A stretch of 64,000 nucleotides of DNA, from the NCBI RefSeq assembly GCF_003331055.1, contig NZ_PUQD01000002.1, forward strand, positions 124,001-188,000, read 5' to 3'. The notes under the pieces were generated by a model, which was given only the letters and a program-made list of their open reading frames with translations, was not told the origin of the DNA and ran no database searches. This document shows positions 46,499 to 56,286 of the stretch, in pieces. The position numbers and the translations under genes were made by a program. This DNA comes from Pseudomonas sp. AFG_SD02_1510_Pfu_092 (GTDB taxonomy: Bacteria; Pseudomonadota; Gammaproteobacteria; Pseudomonadales; Pseudomonadaceae). How positions within the stretch are numbered: the first letter of the stretch is position 1; each line of letters starts with the position of its first letter.

Positions 46499-49213
46499 TC
46501 AGGCCAGCAGCCCCAGGGATTTGGCCTTGGCCACCGCTTGGGTACGCCGCTCCACCCCCAGCTTGCTGTTGATGTGGCTGGCGTGGGTCTTGACCGTGTG
46601 CAGGGAAATGAACAGCCGCTCGCTGATCTGCTGGTTCGAGCAACCTTGGGCGATCAGCTCGAGCACGGCCAGCTCGCGGCCACTCAGGGCTTCGCCGCTG
46701 CCGCTGCTGGCGCCAGGCATCTGTGGCAGGCGCTTGAGCAGCTCGGCCTGTACCGGGCAGGCGCCAGTTGCCTGCAGCTGTTCGTGCAGCCACTGCGGAT
46801 GCTGCTGCAGCAACGGCTGGAACGGTTGCAGCACACCGCCGTGGGCGGCCTCCAGCAAGCTCGGCAGCAACCGGGCGGCCTGGCCCTCGCGGCCTTCGCC
46901 CAGCAACAAGCCGAGCCACTGACACAGCGCGCTGACGGCGAGCATCATGCCGCCACTGGCCTGGCCGCGCTCGACCAGCCCGGCCAGGCGTTGCGCCGCC
47001 TCGTCGCTGCGGCCCTGGATACGTTCGAGCAGGGCCTGCTGCAAGGCGATGTGCAACGGCAGCAACGGGTGGAACTCCGGGGCCGGCGCCGGTTGCTCGC
47101 CGCCATAGGTCTGGCCCAGCCGCAGCAACCAGGACTCGGCCAGGTCGATGCGCCCCTGGGCCAGCCACAGCTCGCATTTGACCAAGGTGATCATGGCCAG
47201 GTAGTAGACCGGCGGCACATCCCAGATGTGCATCAACCGCTCGGCCTCGGCCAACTCGGCAAAGGCCTCGGCAAACTGCCCGTCCCGGCCATCGAGCGTG
47301 GCGATCACGCAGTGGCCGATGAGCACGCTGATGTCGCGGCAGGCCCGCGCCTCGCCCAGCCCCGCGCGCAAACGGGCACGGCCCTGGCCAGGTTGCAGGC
47401 GCGAGACCAGCAGGTAGCCTTCGTACAGCGTCAGGCGCGCGCGCACGGCATACAGGCGCTGTGCCGAAAGCCCTTGCAGGCGTTGCAGGCCCTCGCGCAC
47501 TTCGTCCAGCGCGCGCAGCACCTCGCCACGGGCATGCAGCACCCGCGCCCGGTCGTAATGGGCCAGCGCCTCGAACAACGGGTTGCCGACCCGTTGGGCC
47601 AGCTCCAGGGCTTCGCGGTTCCAGCCACGGGCGCGCCAGAAATCGCCATCGGCGATCGCCAGGTTGGACAGCGTCGACAGGCACACCAGGCGTTGCCCAT
47701 AGCGCTTGCTCGGCAGGCTCTGCAGCGCTTCGGTGCAATAGGCCAGGGTGCGCTCGCGGTCGCCCCGACCGCGGGCGATCACCCCGCTCAGCGCCAGCCA
47801 CTGGGCCAGCATGGACTTTTGCGCGGTGACCGAAGGCGCGGGCAGGAAGCGGCTGAGGTAACCCGCCAGCTCCTCGGCGGCGTCCAGCTGACACGCCAGG
47901 CCCAGTGCCCAGCTGTACAGCACGATCAAGCGCGGGGTGCTGATCAGCAGGCTGTCGGGCAGGTCCATCTTCCAGCGCAGCAACATGCCGACGTTCTGCT
48001 CCGCCAGCAGCTGCTCCTCGGACAGGCTCTGCACCAGGTTGGCGGCCACATCGAGATGGCCGGCACGCAGCGCCTGCTCCACCGCTTCGTCCAGCAGGCC
48101 CTGGCTTTCGAACCAGCGGCAGGCACGCAACTGCAGCCCTGTCAGCGGCTCGCTGGCCTGGCGGCTGCGCAGCAGGTCGGAGAACAGGTGGTGATAGCGG
48201 AACCAGTGACCATGCTCGTCCAGCGGCACCAGGAAAACCTGGTGCGCCTGCAGGAAGCGCAGGATAGCGGCACTGTCCTGGCGGTCGCGCACGGCATCGC
48301 ACAGCGGCGCGCAGAAGCGCTCCTGGCAGGCCGTGTCGTAGAGGAAGGCCTGCACATCGGCAGGCAGCATGTCGATGACTTCTTCCAGCAAGTAGTCGCG
48401 GATCAAGCCTTCGCCGCCATGCAAGGCCTGGGGCAAGGTCTCGTCAGCGGACTCGCTGGCCGCCAGCTGCCAGAAGCGCAACCCGGCCACCCAGCCGTCG
48501 CTGCGCTGGATCAGGTTGTCCAGGGCCTGGCCGCGCAGGCCGGTAGGTTGGCGGCCGATGACGGCCAGCGACTCTTCGGCGGTCAGGCGCAGATCCTGTT
48601 CATTCAGCTCGACCAGTTGCCGCGACAGGCGCAGGCGCGCCAGGTGCCAGTCCGGGCGCTGGCGACTGGTGACCAGCAGCACCAGGCCCGGGGGCAGATG
48701 ATTGAGGAAGAACTGCAGGCACCGGTCCAGCACCGGTCCCTGGGCCAGGTGATAGTCGTCCAGCACCAGCAACAAGGGCGTGTCCGCCTGCAGGTACTGC
48801 GCCAGTTCGTCGAGCAGGCTGTCGAGCCATTCCTCGAAGGCGAAAGGCTGATGACGCTGGCGCATTTTCAGCAGGCCCATGGCCTGTCCGCCCAGCGCCG
48901 GGCAGTACTGCTGCAGGCCTTCGAGCAGGCGTTCGAGGAAGCGGCCCGGGTCGGCATCCCGTTGGCTCAGGCCCAGCCACAGGCTGCGCCAGTGTTCGGG
49001 CAGCGCTTCGCAAAATTCGATGGCCAGCGAGCTTTTGCCGAAACCGGCCGGGGCGTTGACCAGCAGCAGCCGCCCGCCGAGACCAGCGTGCAGGCGTTGG
49101 CAAAGGCGCAGGCGCGGCACGTGGCCGTCCGGCAGGGGCGGCCGGAAGAAACGCCCGTCCAGCAGGCCCAAGGCCTGGCTGGCGAATCCATGCGTACGGG
49201 ACAGATCTGTCAT
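46499..49213 (-). CDS. MalT-like LuxR-family transcriptional regulator
   Basis: 904 residues in the large ATP-dependent LuxR/LAL layout: Walker A 'NAPAGFGKSSL' (53-63), Walker B 'LLLVLDDYH' (about 147-155), a long TPR-like middle and a C-terminal LuxR helix-turn-helix ('LSGRELAVLELIAQGCSNQQISERLFISLHTVKTHASHIN'). Such proteins (MalT, AlkS) bind an inducer in the helical region. It lies next to the DUF1329/DUF1302/acyl-CoA ligase genes on the same strand but beyond a terminator; its regulation of that module is inference. Confidence 0.9.
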   Translation of the reverse strand: MTDLSRTHGFASQALGLLDGRFFRPPLPDGHVPRLRLCQRLHAGLGGRLLLVNAPAGFGKSSLAIEFCEALPEHWRSLWLGLSQRDADPGRFLERLLEGLQQYCPALGGQAMGLLKMRQRHQPFAFEEWLDSLLDELAQYLQADTPLLLVLDDYHLAQGPVLDRCLQFFLNHLPPGLVLLVTSRQRPDWHLARLRLSRQLVELNEQDLRLTAEESLAVIGRQPTGLRGQALDNLIQRSDGWVAGLRFWQLAASESADETLPQALHGGEGLIRDYLLEEVIDMLPADVQAFLYDTACQERFCAPLCDAVRDRQDSAAILRFLQAHQVFLVPLDEHGHWFRYHHLFSDLLRSRQASEPLTGLQLRACRWFESQGLLDEAVEQALRAGHLDVAANLVQSLSEEQLLAEQNVGMLLRWKMDLPDSLLISTPRLIVLYSWALGLACQLDAAEELAGYLSRFLPAPSVTAQKSMLAQWLALSGVIARGRGDRERTLAYCTEALQSLPSKRYGQRLVCLSTLSNLAIADGDFWRARGWNREALELAQRVGNPLFEALAHYDRARVLHARGEVLRALDEVREGLQRLQGLSAQRLYAVRARLTLYEGYLLVSRLQPGQGRARLRAGLGEARACRDISVLIGHCVIATLDGRDGQFAEAFAELAEAERLMHIWDVPPVYYLAMITLVKCELWLAQGRIDLAESWLLRLGQTYGGEQPAPAPEFHPLLPLHIALQQALLERIQGRSDEAAQRLAGLVERGQASGGMMLAVSALCQWLGLLLGEGREGQAARLLPSLLEAAHGGVLQPFQPLLQQHPQWLHEQLQATGACPVQAELLKRLPQMPGASSGSGEALSGRELAVLELIAQGCSNQQISERLFISLHTVKTHASHINSKLGVERRTQAVAKAKSLGLLA

Positions 49214-49405
49214 GGCCGGCTCGTTCTGGTTGGAAGATTACGGCGGTATGGATCTTTGCGAGACTAGCGGGTAACGCTGCGCATTTGAAGATAATGGGCA
49301 CAATTGCCGAGGAAAAGACTGAGACAAAAAGCAACATGGCTGATGGACAACGGCTGCGGCGGGGGTTTGCTGAGGTATTCACCAGATTGATTGCCTGCTC
49401 CGGCC

Positions 49406-49632
49406 TCTTCGCGGGTGAACCCGCTCCCACATGGGGTTGGCGCAGGCCTGGGGCTCGTGCTGTGCCTGGACTGCCCCCAAGGGTGTGGATTTTTTGTCCA
49501 ATTTCTTGGGGGCAGCCCAGCCTGTGGGAGCGGCTTTAGCCGCGAACACCGGCGCAGCCGGTGCCATGCACCGTGTCACTTGCTTCGCGGGTTGGCGCGA
49601 TTCCTGTGGGAGCGGGCGCGCCCGCGAAGGGG
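49406..49632. repeat. Three to four REP units
   Basis: GCGGGTGAACCCGC at about 49415, GCGGCTTTAGCCGC with a GGCGCAGCC hairpin at 49528-49565, a truncated copy near 49585 (gcttcgcgggttggcgcg) and GCGGGCGCGCCCGC at 49612-49626. They fill the gap between the LuxR gene and DUF1329, which otherwise holds no gene. Confidence 0.85.
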
Positions 49633-49650
49633 CCGGGGCAGGGAAACAGA

Positions 49651-49675
49651 AACGCCCCGGGCAAGCCGGGGCGTT
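49651..49675 (-). terminator. Terminator of the DUF1302-DUF1329 operon
   Basis: AACGCCCCGG-gcaag-CCGGGGCGTT, followed on the minus strand by TTTCTGTTT. Confidence 0.85.
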
Positions 49676-49706
49676 CTGGGGATCACACGGAGTGCGGTAT
49701 TTCAGG

Positions 49707-51071
49707 TCAGCGAATGCCCGACTGGCGCAGCGCCGCCGGCTGGAAGTCGGCCTTGCTGGCGCTGAAGCCGAAGTCGTAGGCACGCTTCTCTTCGTTCTTC
49801 ATGCCCAGCGCCAGGTAACGGCCCGATTGCAGGTCATAGATGGCCTCCAGGGTGTACCACGGCACCTCCACGTTGTAGTACGGCTGCGCATGCGCCTCGG
49901 ACACCCGCCACAGCTGCCCACGCCCGTCATACTGGTCGATCACCGCGGCCTGCCAGGTGTCCTCGTCGATGTAGAAGTCACGCTTGGCATAGATGTGCCG
50001 CTGGCCCGGCTTGAGGGTGGCGACCACGTGCCACACGCGACGCAACTCGTAACGGGTCAGGTCCTGGTTGATGTGCCCGGCCTTGATGATGTCGGCGTAT
50101 TTGAGCTTGGGGTCGTCGAGCTTGAAGGCGTTGGAGGCGATGTACAGCTCCTTCTTGCCTTCCAGCTTCCAGTCATAGCGGTCCGGCGCGCCGTTGAACA
50201 TGTCCAGGTTGTCCGAGGTGCGCAGGCCGTCGGCAGCGGTACCCGGGCCGTCGTACGACACTTGCGGCGCCTGGCGCACGCGACGCTGGCCAGCGTTGTA
50301 GATCCACGCCTTGCGCGGCTCCTTCACCTGGTCGAGGGTTTCGTGCACCAGCAGCACGGTCCCGGCCAAGCGCGCAGGCGCGGTCACTTCCTGCTTGAAG
50401 TAGAACAGGATATTGCCCGGGTTGCTCGGGTCGTAGTCCTTCATCCTCTCGCGGAAGACGAACTGGTCAGAGAAGTACACCGGGTTGAACGAGCCGTTCT
50501 GCTGCGGCGTGGCCTGGGTCACCAGGCGGCTGACGCTGCCGCCACGGTAGCGGGTGATATGGTTCCAGATCACCTCCAGGCCGCTTTTCGGGATCGGGAA
50601 CGGCACCGCTGTGCGGAAATTGTTCAAGCCGTTGCCGCCTTCCACCAAGGTGGTCTTGGTGGCGTTTTCCTTGATGGCGGCGAACACATCAGCCGGTACC
50701 GTGGAGCCGCGATGGGTCTTGAACACCGGGATCCTGAAGCTGTCCGGGTAGCGCTTGAGCATGGCCAGCTGGCCCGGCGAGAGCTTGTCCTTGTACTGGT
50801 CGGCGTTCTGCGCGGTGATGGTGAACAGCGGCTTTTCAGTACCGTAAGGGTCGGACAGGAAGCCCTTGGCGTCGGCGCTGCCGGCGCTCTTCGACAGCGG
50901 CTCCCACGGGCCGATCGAGCCATCGGCATTGCCGGCCTTTTCGGCGCCCATCGGGGTCAGGCTAGTGCCCAGCTTGGCCGCCTCGTCGACGGATACCGCA
51001 GCCATGACGCTGGTCGCCAGCAGGGACAGGCCCAGTACACCGGCTTGCAGCAGACTTCTGGTCTTGTTCAT
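49707..51071 (-). CDS. DUF1329 domain protein
   Basis: 454 residues with a signal peptide (MNKTRSLLQAGVLGLSLLATSVMA, cleavage about residue 24). Family marks: 'LTPMGAEKAGNADGSIGPW', 'RYRGGSVSR', 'QRRVRQAPQVSYDGPGTAADGLRTSDNLDMFNG' and 'YELRRVWHVVATLKPGQRHIYAKRDFYIDEDTW'. DUF1329 proteins resemble LolB-type lipid carriers and are nearly always beside DUF1302 proteins, as here (25 bases). A periplasmic carrier for a hydrophobic molecule is a reasonable inference; no biochemistry is known to me. Confidence 0.9.
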   Translation of the reverse strand: MNKTRSLLQAGVLGLSLLATSVMAAVSVDEAAKLGTSLTPMGAEKAGNADGSIGPWEPLSKSAGSADAKGFLSDPYGTEKPLFTITAQNADQYKDKLSPGQLAMLKRYPDSFRIPVFKTHRGSTVPADVFAAIKENATKTTLVEGGNGLNNFRTAVPFPIPKSGLEVIWNHITRYRGGSVSRLVTQATPQQNGSFNPVYFSDQFVFRERMKDYDPSNPGNILFYFKQEVTAPARLAGTVLLVHETLDQVKEPRKAWIYNAGQRRVRQAPQVSYDGPGTAADGLRTSDNLDMFNGAPDRYDWKLEGKKELYIASNAFKLDDPKLKYADIIKAGHINQDLTRYELRRVWHVVATLKPGQRHIYAKRDFYIDEDTWQAAVIDQYDGRGQLWRVSEAHAQPYYNVEVPWYTLEAIYDLQSGRYLALGMKNEEKRAYDFGFSASKADFQPAALRQSGIR

Positions 51072-51096
51072 GTCGTGTCGTCCTGGATCTGTGTGC

Positions 51097-52968
51097 TTAG
51101 AAGTTCACGCCGAAGCTGAGCGCGACGAAGTCACGGTCATCCACGGTGGTGTACTCGCCATCGAAGAAGTTGGTGTATGACAGGCTCGCCGTGTAGGTGT
51201 TCTGGTACTCGGCATCGAGGCCCAGGCTGACGGCCTTGCGGCCTTCCTCGAAGTTGGCGCCAGGGCCCGGCGAGTAGCCGGAGACGTCGTGCGACCAGGC
51301 CACGCTGGGTTTCAGGTTGACCCCGGCGAAGACGTCGTTGTAGTCCCAGATTGCACGGGCGCGATAACCCCAGGAGGTGCTGGTAGTGAAGCCATCGCTG
51401 TTGCAATTGCGCGACAGGTTGGCGGTAGAACTTCCCAAGCCGGAACCGCCGATGGTGGTATCGTTGAGCGCAACGCACATGCCGCCAGGCAGCTCCCCAG
51501 GACCATATACCGGGTCGCGTCCATAACGAGCCTTGCTGGTACCCTCCAGCCCCCCGACATGCGTTACGCCGACCTCGCCCACAAGAGTAAGACGGCTCGC
51601 GCCCATGACTTGATCGAAGAAGTGAGTGAAGGTCGTCTGGAATTGAGTGATTTCCTTGCGACGATATCCGTGCAGATCCTGACCTGGCGTCCCTTGAAGT
51701 ACCGAAGCATTACCGAACCCGGTCAGCGGCGTAACGCCAGCAAACAGTATGTCGGTCGAGTTTAGTTGTACAGGCGCATTGGGACGATAGCTGAGTTCAC
51801 CGCTCCAGGCTGTACCGGTCGGGAGCGTGGTGGAGAAGCTCACGCCATAAAGGCGAATATCTTCTGGGTATTCGACGAAGTACTGCGAGTTACCTGCAAC
51901 GATGAGTGGACGCAATCTGGCCGGCAACGCTGCGGCCCTGTCGAAGACGGCTTGTGAAGCGCCGGTGGCACTGAATATCGGTGCTCGGCTGTGATAGTTC
52001 ATGAAGTAGGCGCCGAACTCGGTATCCAGCGGCTCGAACATGTAGCGGAACGCGACGCCGAACTGGCCGCCATCTCGAGCATCACGGTCTGCGCCACGGC
52101 GAACCAGGACGCCCTCATCGTTGTAGTCGACACCACTGGAAGCGAGCAAACCCTGGACAATAGGCGGCTGCAGACCAAGTACCCGACCGCTGGACAGCAC
52201 ACGCAGATTGTCGGTACAGCCATCAGCAATGATGTCCGGCTGGGAGAAGAAGGTGCCGCAGTTGTCGACGACCGTCTGGTCCCACTCGATCTGGTAGAAG
52301 GCCTCGGCCGACAGGTTGTCGGTCAGGCTCTGCGAAATGTAGAACATGTTGACCGGAATCAGGCCTTCCTTGATCTCGGCCCCGGGGCGGCGGAATGCCG
52401 ACACGTCGATCGGGTTGATCGAGTTGATGCCGCCGCCGATGAAGGTACTTTCACCCCAGCTCACCACCTGCTTGCCCAGGCGCACCGAACCCGGCTGATC
52501 GCCAATGGCGTAGTTGTGGTAGACGAAGGCATCGAGCAGCTCGGCGCCGGACGACTTGGCGCCTTCCTTGCGGTTGGAGTCGCTGATGTCCTTGAACGCG
52601 CGGCCTTCGTCCTTCAGCTCGAAGTCGTACCAGTACTTGCCACGCACGAACACGCCGGTGTCGCCGTACTTGAGCTCCAGGTCATGGATGCCCTTGAAGA
52701 TCTTGGAGAAGGTTTCGCCTTTCTTGAAGTTCAGGTGGCCATCGTCGGATGTCTGCGACAGGCCCTTGCCGCCGTTGTTCACCCCGATCAGGTTCTTGTT
52801 GGGGTTGGCCGTCGACCAGCTGGCGCCGATGGAGAGCGAGGAGTCGAACTGGCCTTCGATTTCACCCATGTTGAAACTGACAGCGAAAGCAGGACTTGCG
52901 AGCGTGGAAGCAAGGCTGACGGCCAGGGGCAACTTGGCCCGGCGCCAGAACAGGTTTGCAGATTTCAT
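51097..52968 (-). CDS. DUF1302 family protein, probable outer membrane barrel
   Basis: 623 residues from ATG 52968 (GGAG upstream); signal peptide to about residue 29 (…ASPAFA). The mature protein is Gly/aromatic-rich with alternating strands, 'RLGKQVVSWGESTFIGGGINSINPIDVSAFRRPG' being the family signature, and ends in aromatic-terminated '…ALSFGVNF', typical of beta-barrels. It pairs with DUF1329. By context a channel for hydrophobic or acyl compounds is likely, feeding the upstream acyl-CoA ligase. The 330 bases before it contain no gene and only weak inverted repeats. Confidence 0.88.
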   Translation of the reverse strand: MKSANLFWRRAKLPLAVSLASTLASPAFAVSFNMGEIEGQFDSSLSIGASWSTANPNKNLIGVNNGGKGLSQTSDDGHLNFKKGETFSKIFKGIHDLELKYGDTGVFVRGKYWYDFELKDEGRAFKDISDSNRKEGAKSSGAELLDAFVYHNYAIGDQPGSVRLGKQVVSWGESTFIGGGINSINPIDVSAFRRPGAEIKEGLIPVNMFYISQSLTDNLSAEAFYQIEWDQTVVDNCGTFFSQPDIIADGCTDNLRVLSSGRVLGLQPPIVQGLLASSGVDYNDEGVLVRRGADRDARDGGQFGVAFRYMFEPLDTEFGAYFMNYHSRAPIFSATGASQAVFDRAAALPARLRPLIVAGNSQYFVEYPEDIRLYGVSFSTTLPTGTAWSGELSYRPNAPVQLNSTDILFAGVTPLTGFGNASVLQGTPGQDLHGYRRKEITQFQTTFTHFFDQVMGASRLTLVGEVGVTHVGGLEGTSKARYGRDPVYGPGELPGGMCVALNDTTIGGSGLGSSTANLSRNCNSDGFTTSTSWGYRARAIWDYNDVFAGVNLKPSVAWSHDVSGYSPGPGANFEEGRKAVSLGLDAEYQNTYTASLSYTNFFDGEYTTVDDRDFVALSFGVNF

Positions 52969-53300
52969 CGACGCTACTCCATGTACTTTTTTTGTTATGG
53001 CAGTGAGTCCTTTCAAGAACGGCCCGAGCGACCGGTTCACAGGCTTGCGCCTGCAGCGACACGGCTTGCGCGCGTCGCCTTCCCCCATTCCTGAAAATCC
53101 CCTGGCCCCGACTATAGCCAGCAAGGCACAGGCGCTGATCCCTCTAAAGTGTGATTTGCGCTCCGTGCTGCCAACCCGTCGCCCGGTTGCCCCGGCTGCG
53201 CGCTGGCAGTAGCAAAGGATGGCGTATTTTTACCATTTGGCAAGGCGTCAGACGCTCTAGCATGCGGGTCGGACACGACGAGGCCCGACCCGCACAAGGT

Positions 53301-54983
53301 TTACAGGGTGGACAGGAACGCACTGTTGCTGGCCTGCCACTGGACGATGTCCTGGCGGATGCGTTTCTTGTCCAGTTTGCCAACACTGGTCTTGGGAATT
53401 TCAGTAACAATGGCGATCTGGCTGGGAATCGCCCACTTGTTGATGTGCCCTTGCTCGACGAACGGCTTGAGGTGTTCCTTGAGCGCCTTGGCGTCAATGG
53501 CCTGGCCTTCGCGCACCACCAGCAGGGCAAACGGGCGCTCGCCCCATTGCGGGTCGGCCACCCCGACCACGGCCACTTCGCGCACGGCCGGGTGGCGGCT
53601 GACCAGGTCTTCCAGGTCGAGCGAGGAGATCCACTCACCGCCGGTCTTGATCACATCCTTGATGCGGTCGCGGATGTCGATGTAGCCCATGCCGTCGAGG
53701 GTGGCGACGTCACCGGTGTGCAGCCAGCCCCCCTGCCACAGCTCCTCGCTCTTCTCCGGTTCCTTGAAGTAGCCCAGGGTCAGCCACGGCGCCCGCAGCA
53801 CCAGCTCGCCCTGGGTTTCACCGTCGGCCGGCAGGAAGTTGCCGTCAGCGTCGACGATGGCCGCTTCGACCAGCGGCACCGGCACCCCGGCCTTGATGCG
53901 GTAGGTGACCCGCTCATCCTCGCTGCCGGCCTGCAGCTCGTCGTTCAGGTGGGCGGCGGAAATCAACGGGCAGGTCTCGGACATGCCATACGCGGCGGTC
54001 AGCTGAATGCCGCGGGCCAGGGCCGCCTGGTACAGCGAGCGGTTGAGCGCGCTACCACCGATGATGATCTTCCAGCCGCCGAAGTCCTGGCCTTGCGCGG
54101 TCGGGCAGTTGAGCAACATCTGCAGGATGGTCGGTACGCAGTGGGAGAAAGTCACCTTCTCTTCCCGCCACAGCTTGACCAGCATGTCCGGCTCGTAGCG
54201 GCCCGGGTACACCTGCTTCATGCCGAGCATGGTGGCGGCATAGGGGATGCCCCAGGCGTGCACGTGGAACATCGGGGTAATGGGCATGTACACATCGTTG
54301 CTGCCCAGCAGGCGCACGCTGTCGATGCTGCCGGTTACCGAAGCTTCGGCCAGGGTGTGCAGCACCAGCTGGCGGTGGGTGAAGTACACGCCCTTGGGGT
54401 TGCCGGTGGTGCCGGTGGTGTAGAAGGTGGTGGCCACCGAATTCTCGTCGAAGTCGGGGAAGTCGTAGCGCGGGCTGGCGGCGGCCAGCAGCGCTTCGTA
54501 CTCGCCGACCAGGTCGGGCAGCTCGGCAGTCTTGTCCGGGCCATCGGTCAGCAGCAGGGTCTTGTCGACCGTGGTCAGCTGGCCGGCGATGGCCTGGTAC
54601 AGCCCGACGAAGTCACTGTTGACCAGCACCACGCGGTCTTCGGCGTGGTTCATGGTGTAGAGGATCTGCTCGGGCGACAGGCGCACGTTGATGGTGTGCA
54701 CCACCGCACCGATCATCGGGATGGCGAACATGCACTCCAGGTAACGGTGGCTGTCCCAGTCCATCACCGCCACGGTGTCACCGGCCTTGACCCCGGCTGC
54801 GGTCAGCACGTTGGCCAGCCGGGCGATGCGCTCGTTGAGCTGTGGGTAGGTCAGCCGCAGCTGGTCGCGGTAGACGATTTCGCGGGTCTTTTCATAGCGG
54901 CTGCCGGACATCAGCAGGCGCTTGATCAGCAGGGGGTAGGCGTAGGCGCCCTCGGCGGGCTTGATGATGCGGGTCTGCAGCAT
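53301..54983 (-). CDS. AMP-dependent medium/long-chain acyl-CoA ligase
   Basis: 560 residues of the ANL superfamily. AMP-binding P-loop 'TTGTTGNPKG', A5 'YGMSETCP', A7 'GWLHTGDVATLD', A8 'RIKDVIKTGGEWIS' and the C-terminal catalytic Lys in 'SVGKLDKKRIR' are all present. The overall pattern is that of AlkK-like or FadD-like enzymes activating medium-chain acids with CoA. ATG at 54983 gives the usual MLQTRI start. The position upstream of DUF1302/DUF1329 suggests the ligase activates whatever the pair handles; a palindrome lies 40 bases upstream. Confidence 0.92.
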   Translation of the reverse strand: MLQTRIIKPAEGAYAYPLLIKRLLMSGSRYEKTREIVYRDQLRLTYPQLNERIARLANVLTAAGVKAGDTVAVMDWDSHRYLECMFAIPMIGAVVHTINVRLSPEQILYTMNHAEDRVVLVNSDFVGLYQAIAGQLTTVDKTLLLTDGPDKTAELPDLVGEYEALLAAASPRYDFPDFDENSVATTFYTTGTTGNPKGVYFTHRQLVLHTLAEASVTGSIDSVRLLGSNDVYMPITPMFHVHAWGIPYAATMLGMKQVYPGRYEPDMLVKLWREEKVTFSHCVPTILQMLLNCPTAQGQDFGGWKIIIGGSALNRSLYQAALARGIQLTAAYGMSETCPLISAAHLNDELQAGSEDERVTYRIKAGVPVPLVEAAIVDADGNFLPADGETQGELVLRAPWLTLGYFKEPEKSEELWQGGWLHTGDVATLDGMGYIDIRDRIKDVIKTGGEWISSLDLEDLVSRHPAVREVAVVGVADPQWGERPFALLVVREGQAIDAKALKEHLKPFVEQGHINKWAIPSQIAIVTEIPKTSVGKLDKKRIRQDIVQWQASNSAFLSTL

Positions 54984-55022
54984 GGGGATCCCTTTTCTGA
55001 AAAGCGGGCCGGACAAGTCTGG

Positions 55023-55037
55023 CAACTACTGTAGTTG
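55023..55037. promoter_or_regulatory. Palindromic operator candidate
   Basis: CAACTAC-T-GTAGTTG, a perfect 15-base palindrome 40 bases upstream of the acyl-CoA ligase start. The rest of the gap to the dehydrogenase gene shows nothing but the C/G tract. Confidence 0.45.
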
Positions 55038-55178
55038 GCCAATGTGACCGCTAAATCAGCCGAAGGAATGATTTGCGTGCCAAAGGTATGAGTGGCGGGC
55101 GTTGACGGCTGGCAATGTTGAGCTAGACACTGCGGCGGCAGCTTCAGGTTCTGTGGTGAAGCAGAGGGCCCCTTCGCG

Positions 55179-55237
<59 letters not shown>

Positions 55238-55266
55238 GAAACCCCGCCCTGCCACCGGAGAGCCTA

Positions 55267-56232
55267 ATGCCCAGCCCGCGTCGCGCCGTGTTTCTCGATC
55301 ACCAGTCCCTGGACCTGGGCGATCTCGACCTCTCGCCCCTGAAACAGCAGTTCGATGAATTCGAACTGTTCGCCGCCACCCGCCCCGAGCAAGTCGCCGA
55401 ACGCCTGCACGGCGCGGTCGCGGTGGTCAGCAACAAGGTCATGCTCGATGCCGCGGCCCTGGCCGCCAACCCGCAACTGAAGCTGATCCTGGTCGCCGCC
55501 ACCGGCACCAACAATGTCGACCTGGCAGCGGCGCGCGCCCAAGGCATCACCGTGTGCAACTGCCAGGGCTACGGCACACCGTCGGTCGCCCAGCACACCC
55601 TCGCCCTGCTGCTGGCCCTGGCCACGCGCCTGTGCGACTACAACCAGGCGGTAGCCGACGGCCAGTGGGCCAAGGCCAGCCAGTTCTGCCTGCTGGACTT
55701 CCCCATCGTCGAACTGGAGGGCAAGACCCTTGGCCTGCTGGGCCATGGTGAACTGGGCGGCGCGGTGGCGAGGTTGGCCGAAGCGTTCGGCATGCGCGTG
55801 CTGAGCGGGCAGATCCCCGGCCGGCCGCAGCGCCCCGACCGGTTGCCACTGGACGAATTGCTGCCGCAAGTCGACGCCCTGACCCTGCATTGCCCGCTGA
55901 ACGAGCACACCCGGCACATGCTCGGCGCCCGCGAACTGGCCCTGCTCAAGCCCGCTGCGCTGGTGGTCAACACTGCCCGCGGTGGCCTGATCGACGAGCA
56001 AGCGCTGGCCGACGCCTTGCGCAGTGGCCATCTGGGCGGCGCCGCCACCGACGTGCTCAGCGTGGAACCGCCGGTCAATGGCAACCCGCTGCTCGAGCCG
56101 GGCATCCCGCGCCTGATCATTACCCCACACAGCGCCTGGGGTGCGGTGGAATCGCGCCAGCGCATCGTCGGCCAGCTCAGCGAGAACGCCCAGGCCTTCT
56201 TCGCCGGGCAGCCACGTCGCGTGGTCAGCTGA
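55267..56232 (+). CDS. D-2-hydroxyacid dehydrogenase (hydroxypyruvate/glycerate type)
   Basis: 321 residues. NAD-binding motif 'GLLGHGELGG' (about 155-164), catalytic Arg in 'NTARGGLID', Glu in 'VLSVEPP' and His in 'TPHSAWG'. The N-terminal catalytic domain carries 'ATGTNNVDLAAARAQGITVCN'. It most resembles HprA-like hydroxypyruvate/glyoxylate reductases that make glycerate or glycolate. Start ATG 55267 follows CCGGAG; an in-frame extension through the C/G tract is rejected. rsmC follows 54 bases later. Confidence 0.92.
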   Translation: MPSPRRAVFLDHQSLDLGDLDLSPLKQQFDEFELFAATRPEQVAERLHGAVAVVSNKVMLDAAALAANPQLKLILVAATGTNNVDLAAARAQGITVCNCQGYGTPSVAQHTLALLLALATRLCDYNQAVADGQWAKASQFCLLDFPIVELEGKTLGLLGHGELGGAVARLAEAFGMRVLSGQIPGRPQRPDRLPLDELLPQVDALTLHCPLNEHTRHMLGARELALLKPAALVVNTARGGLIDEQALADALRSGHLGGAATDVLSVEPPVNGNPLLEPGIPRLIITPHSAWGAVESRQRIVGQLSENAQAFFAGQPRRVVS

Positions 56233-56286
56233 GCCCGACGCGCGCCTCTGCTACACTGCGCCACTTTTTTCCAAGAGGCGTCGTCC

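Noticed and set aside
46538..49267. A 909-codon frame antisense to the LuxR regulator
   Set aside because: Shadow of a high-GC gene; no signature, while the minus strand has Walker and helix-turn-helix motifs.
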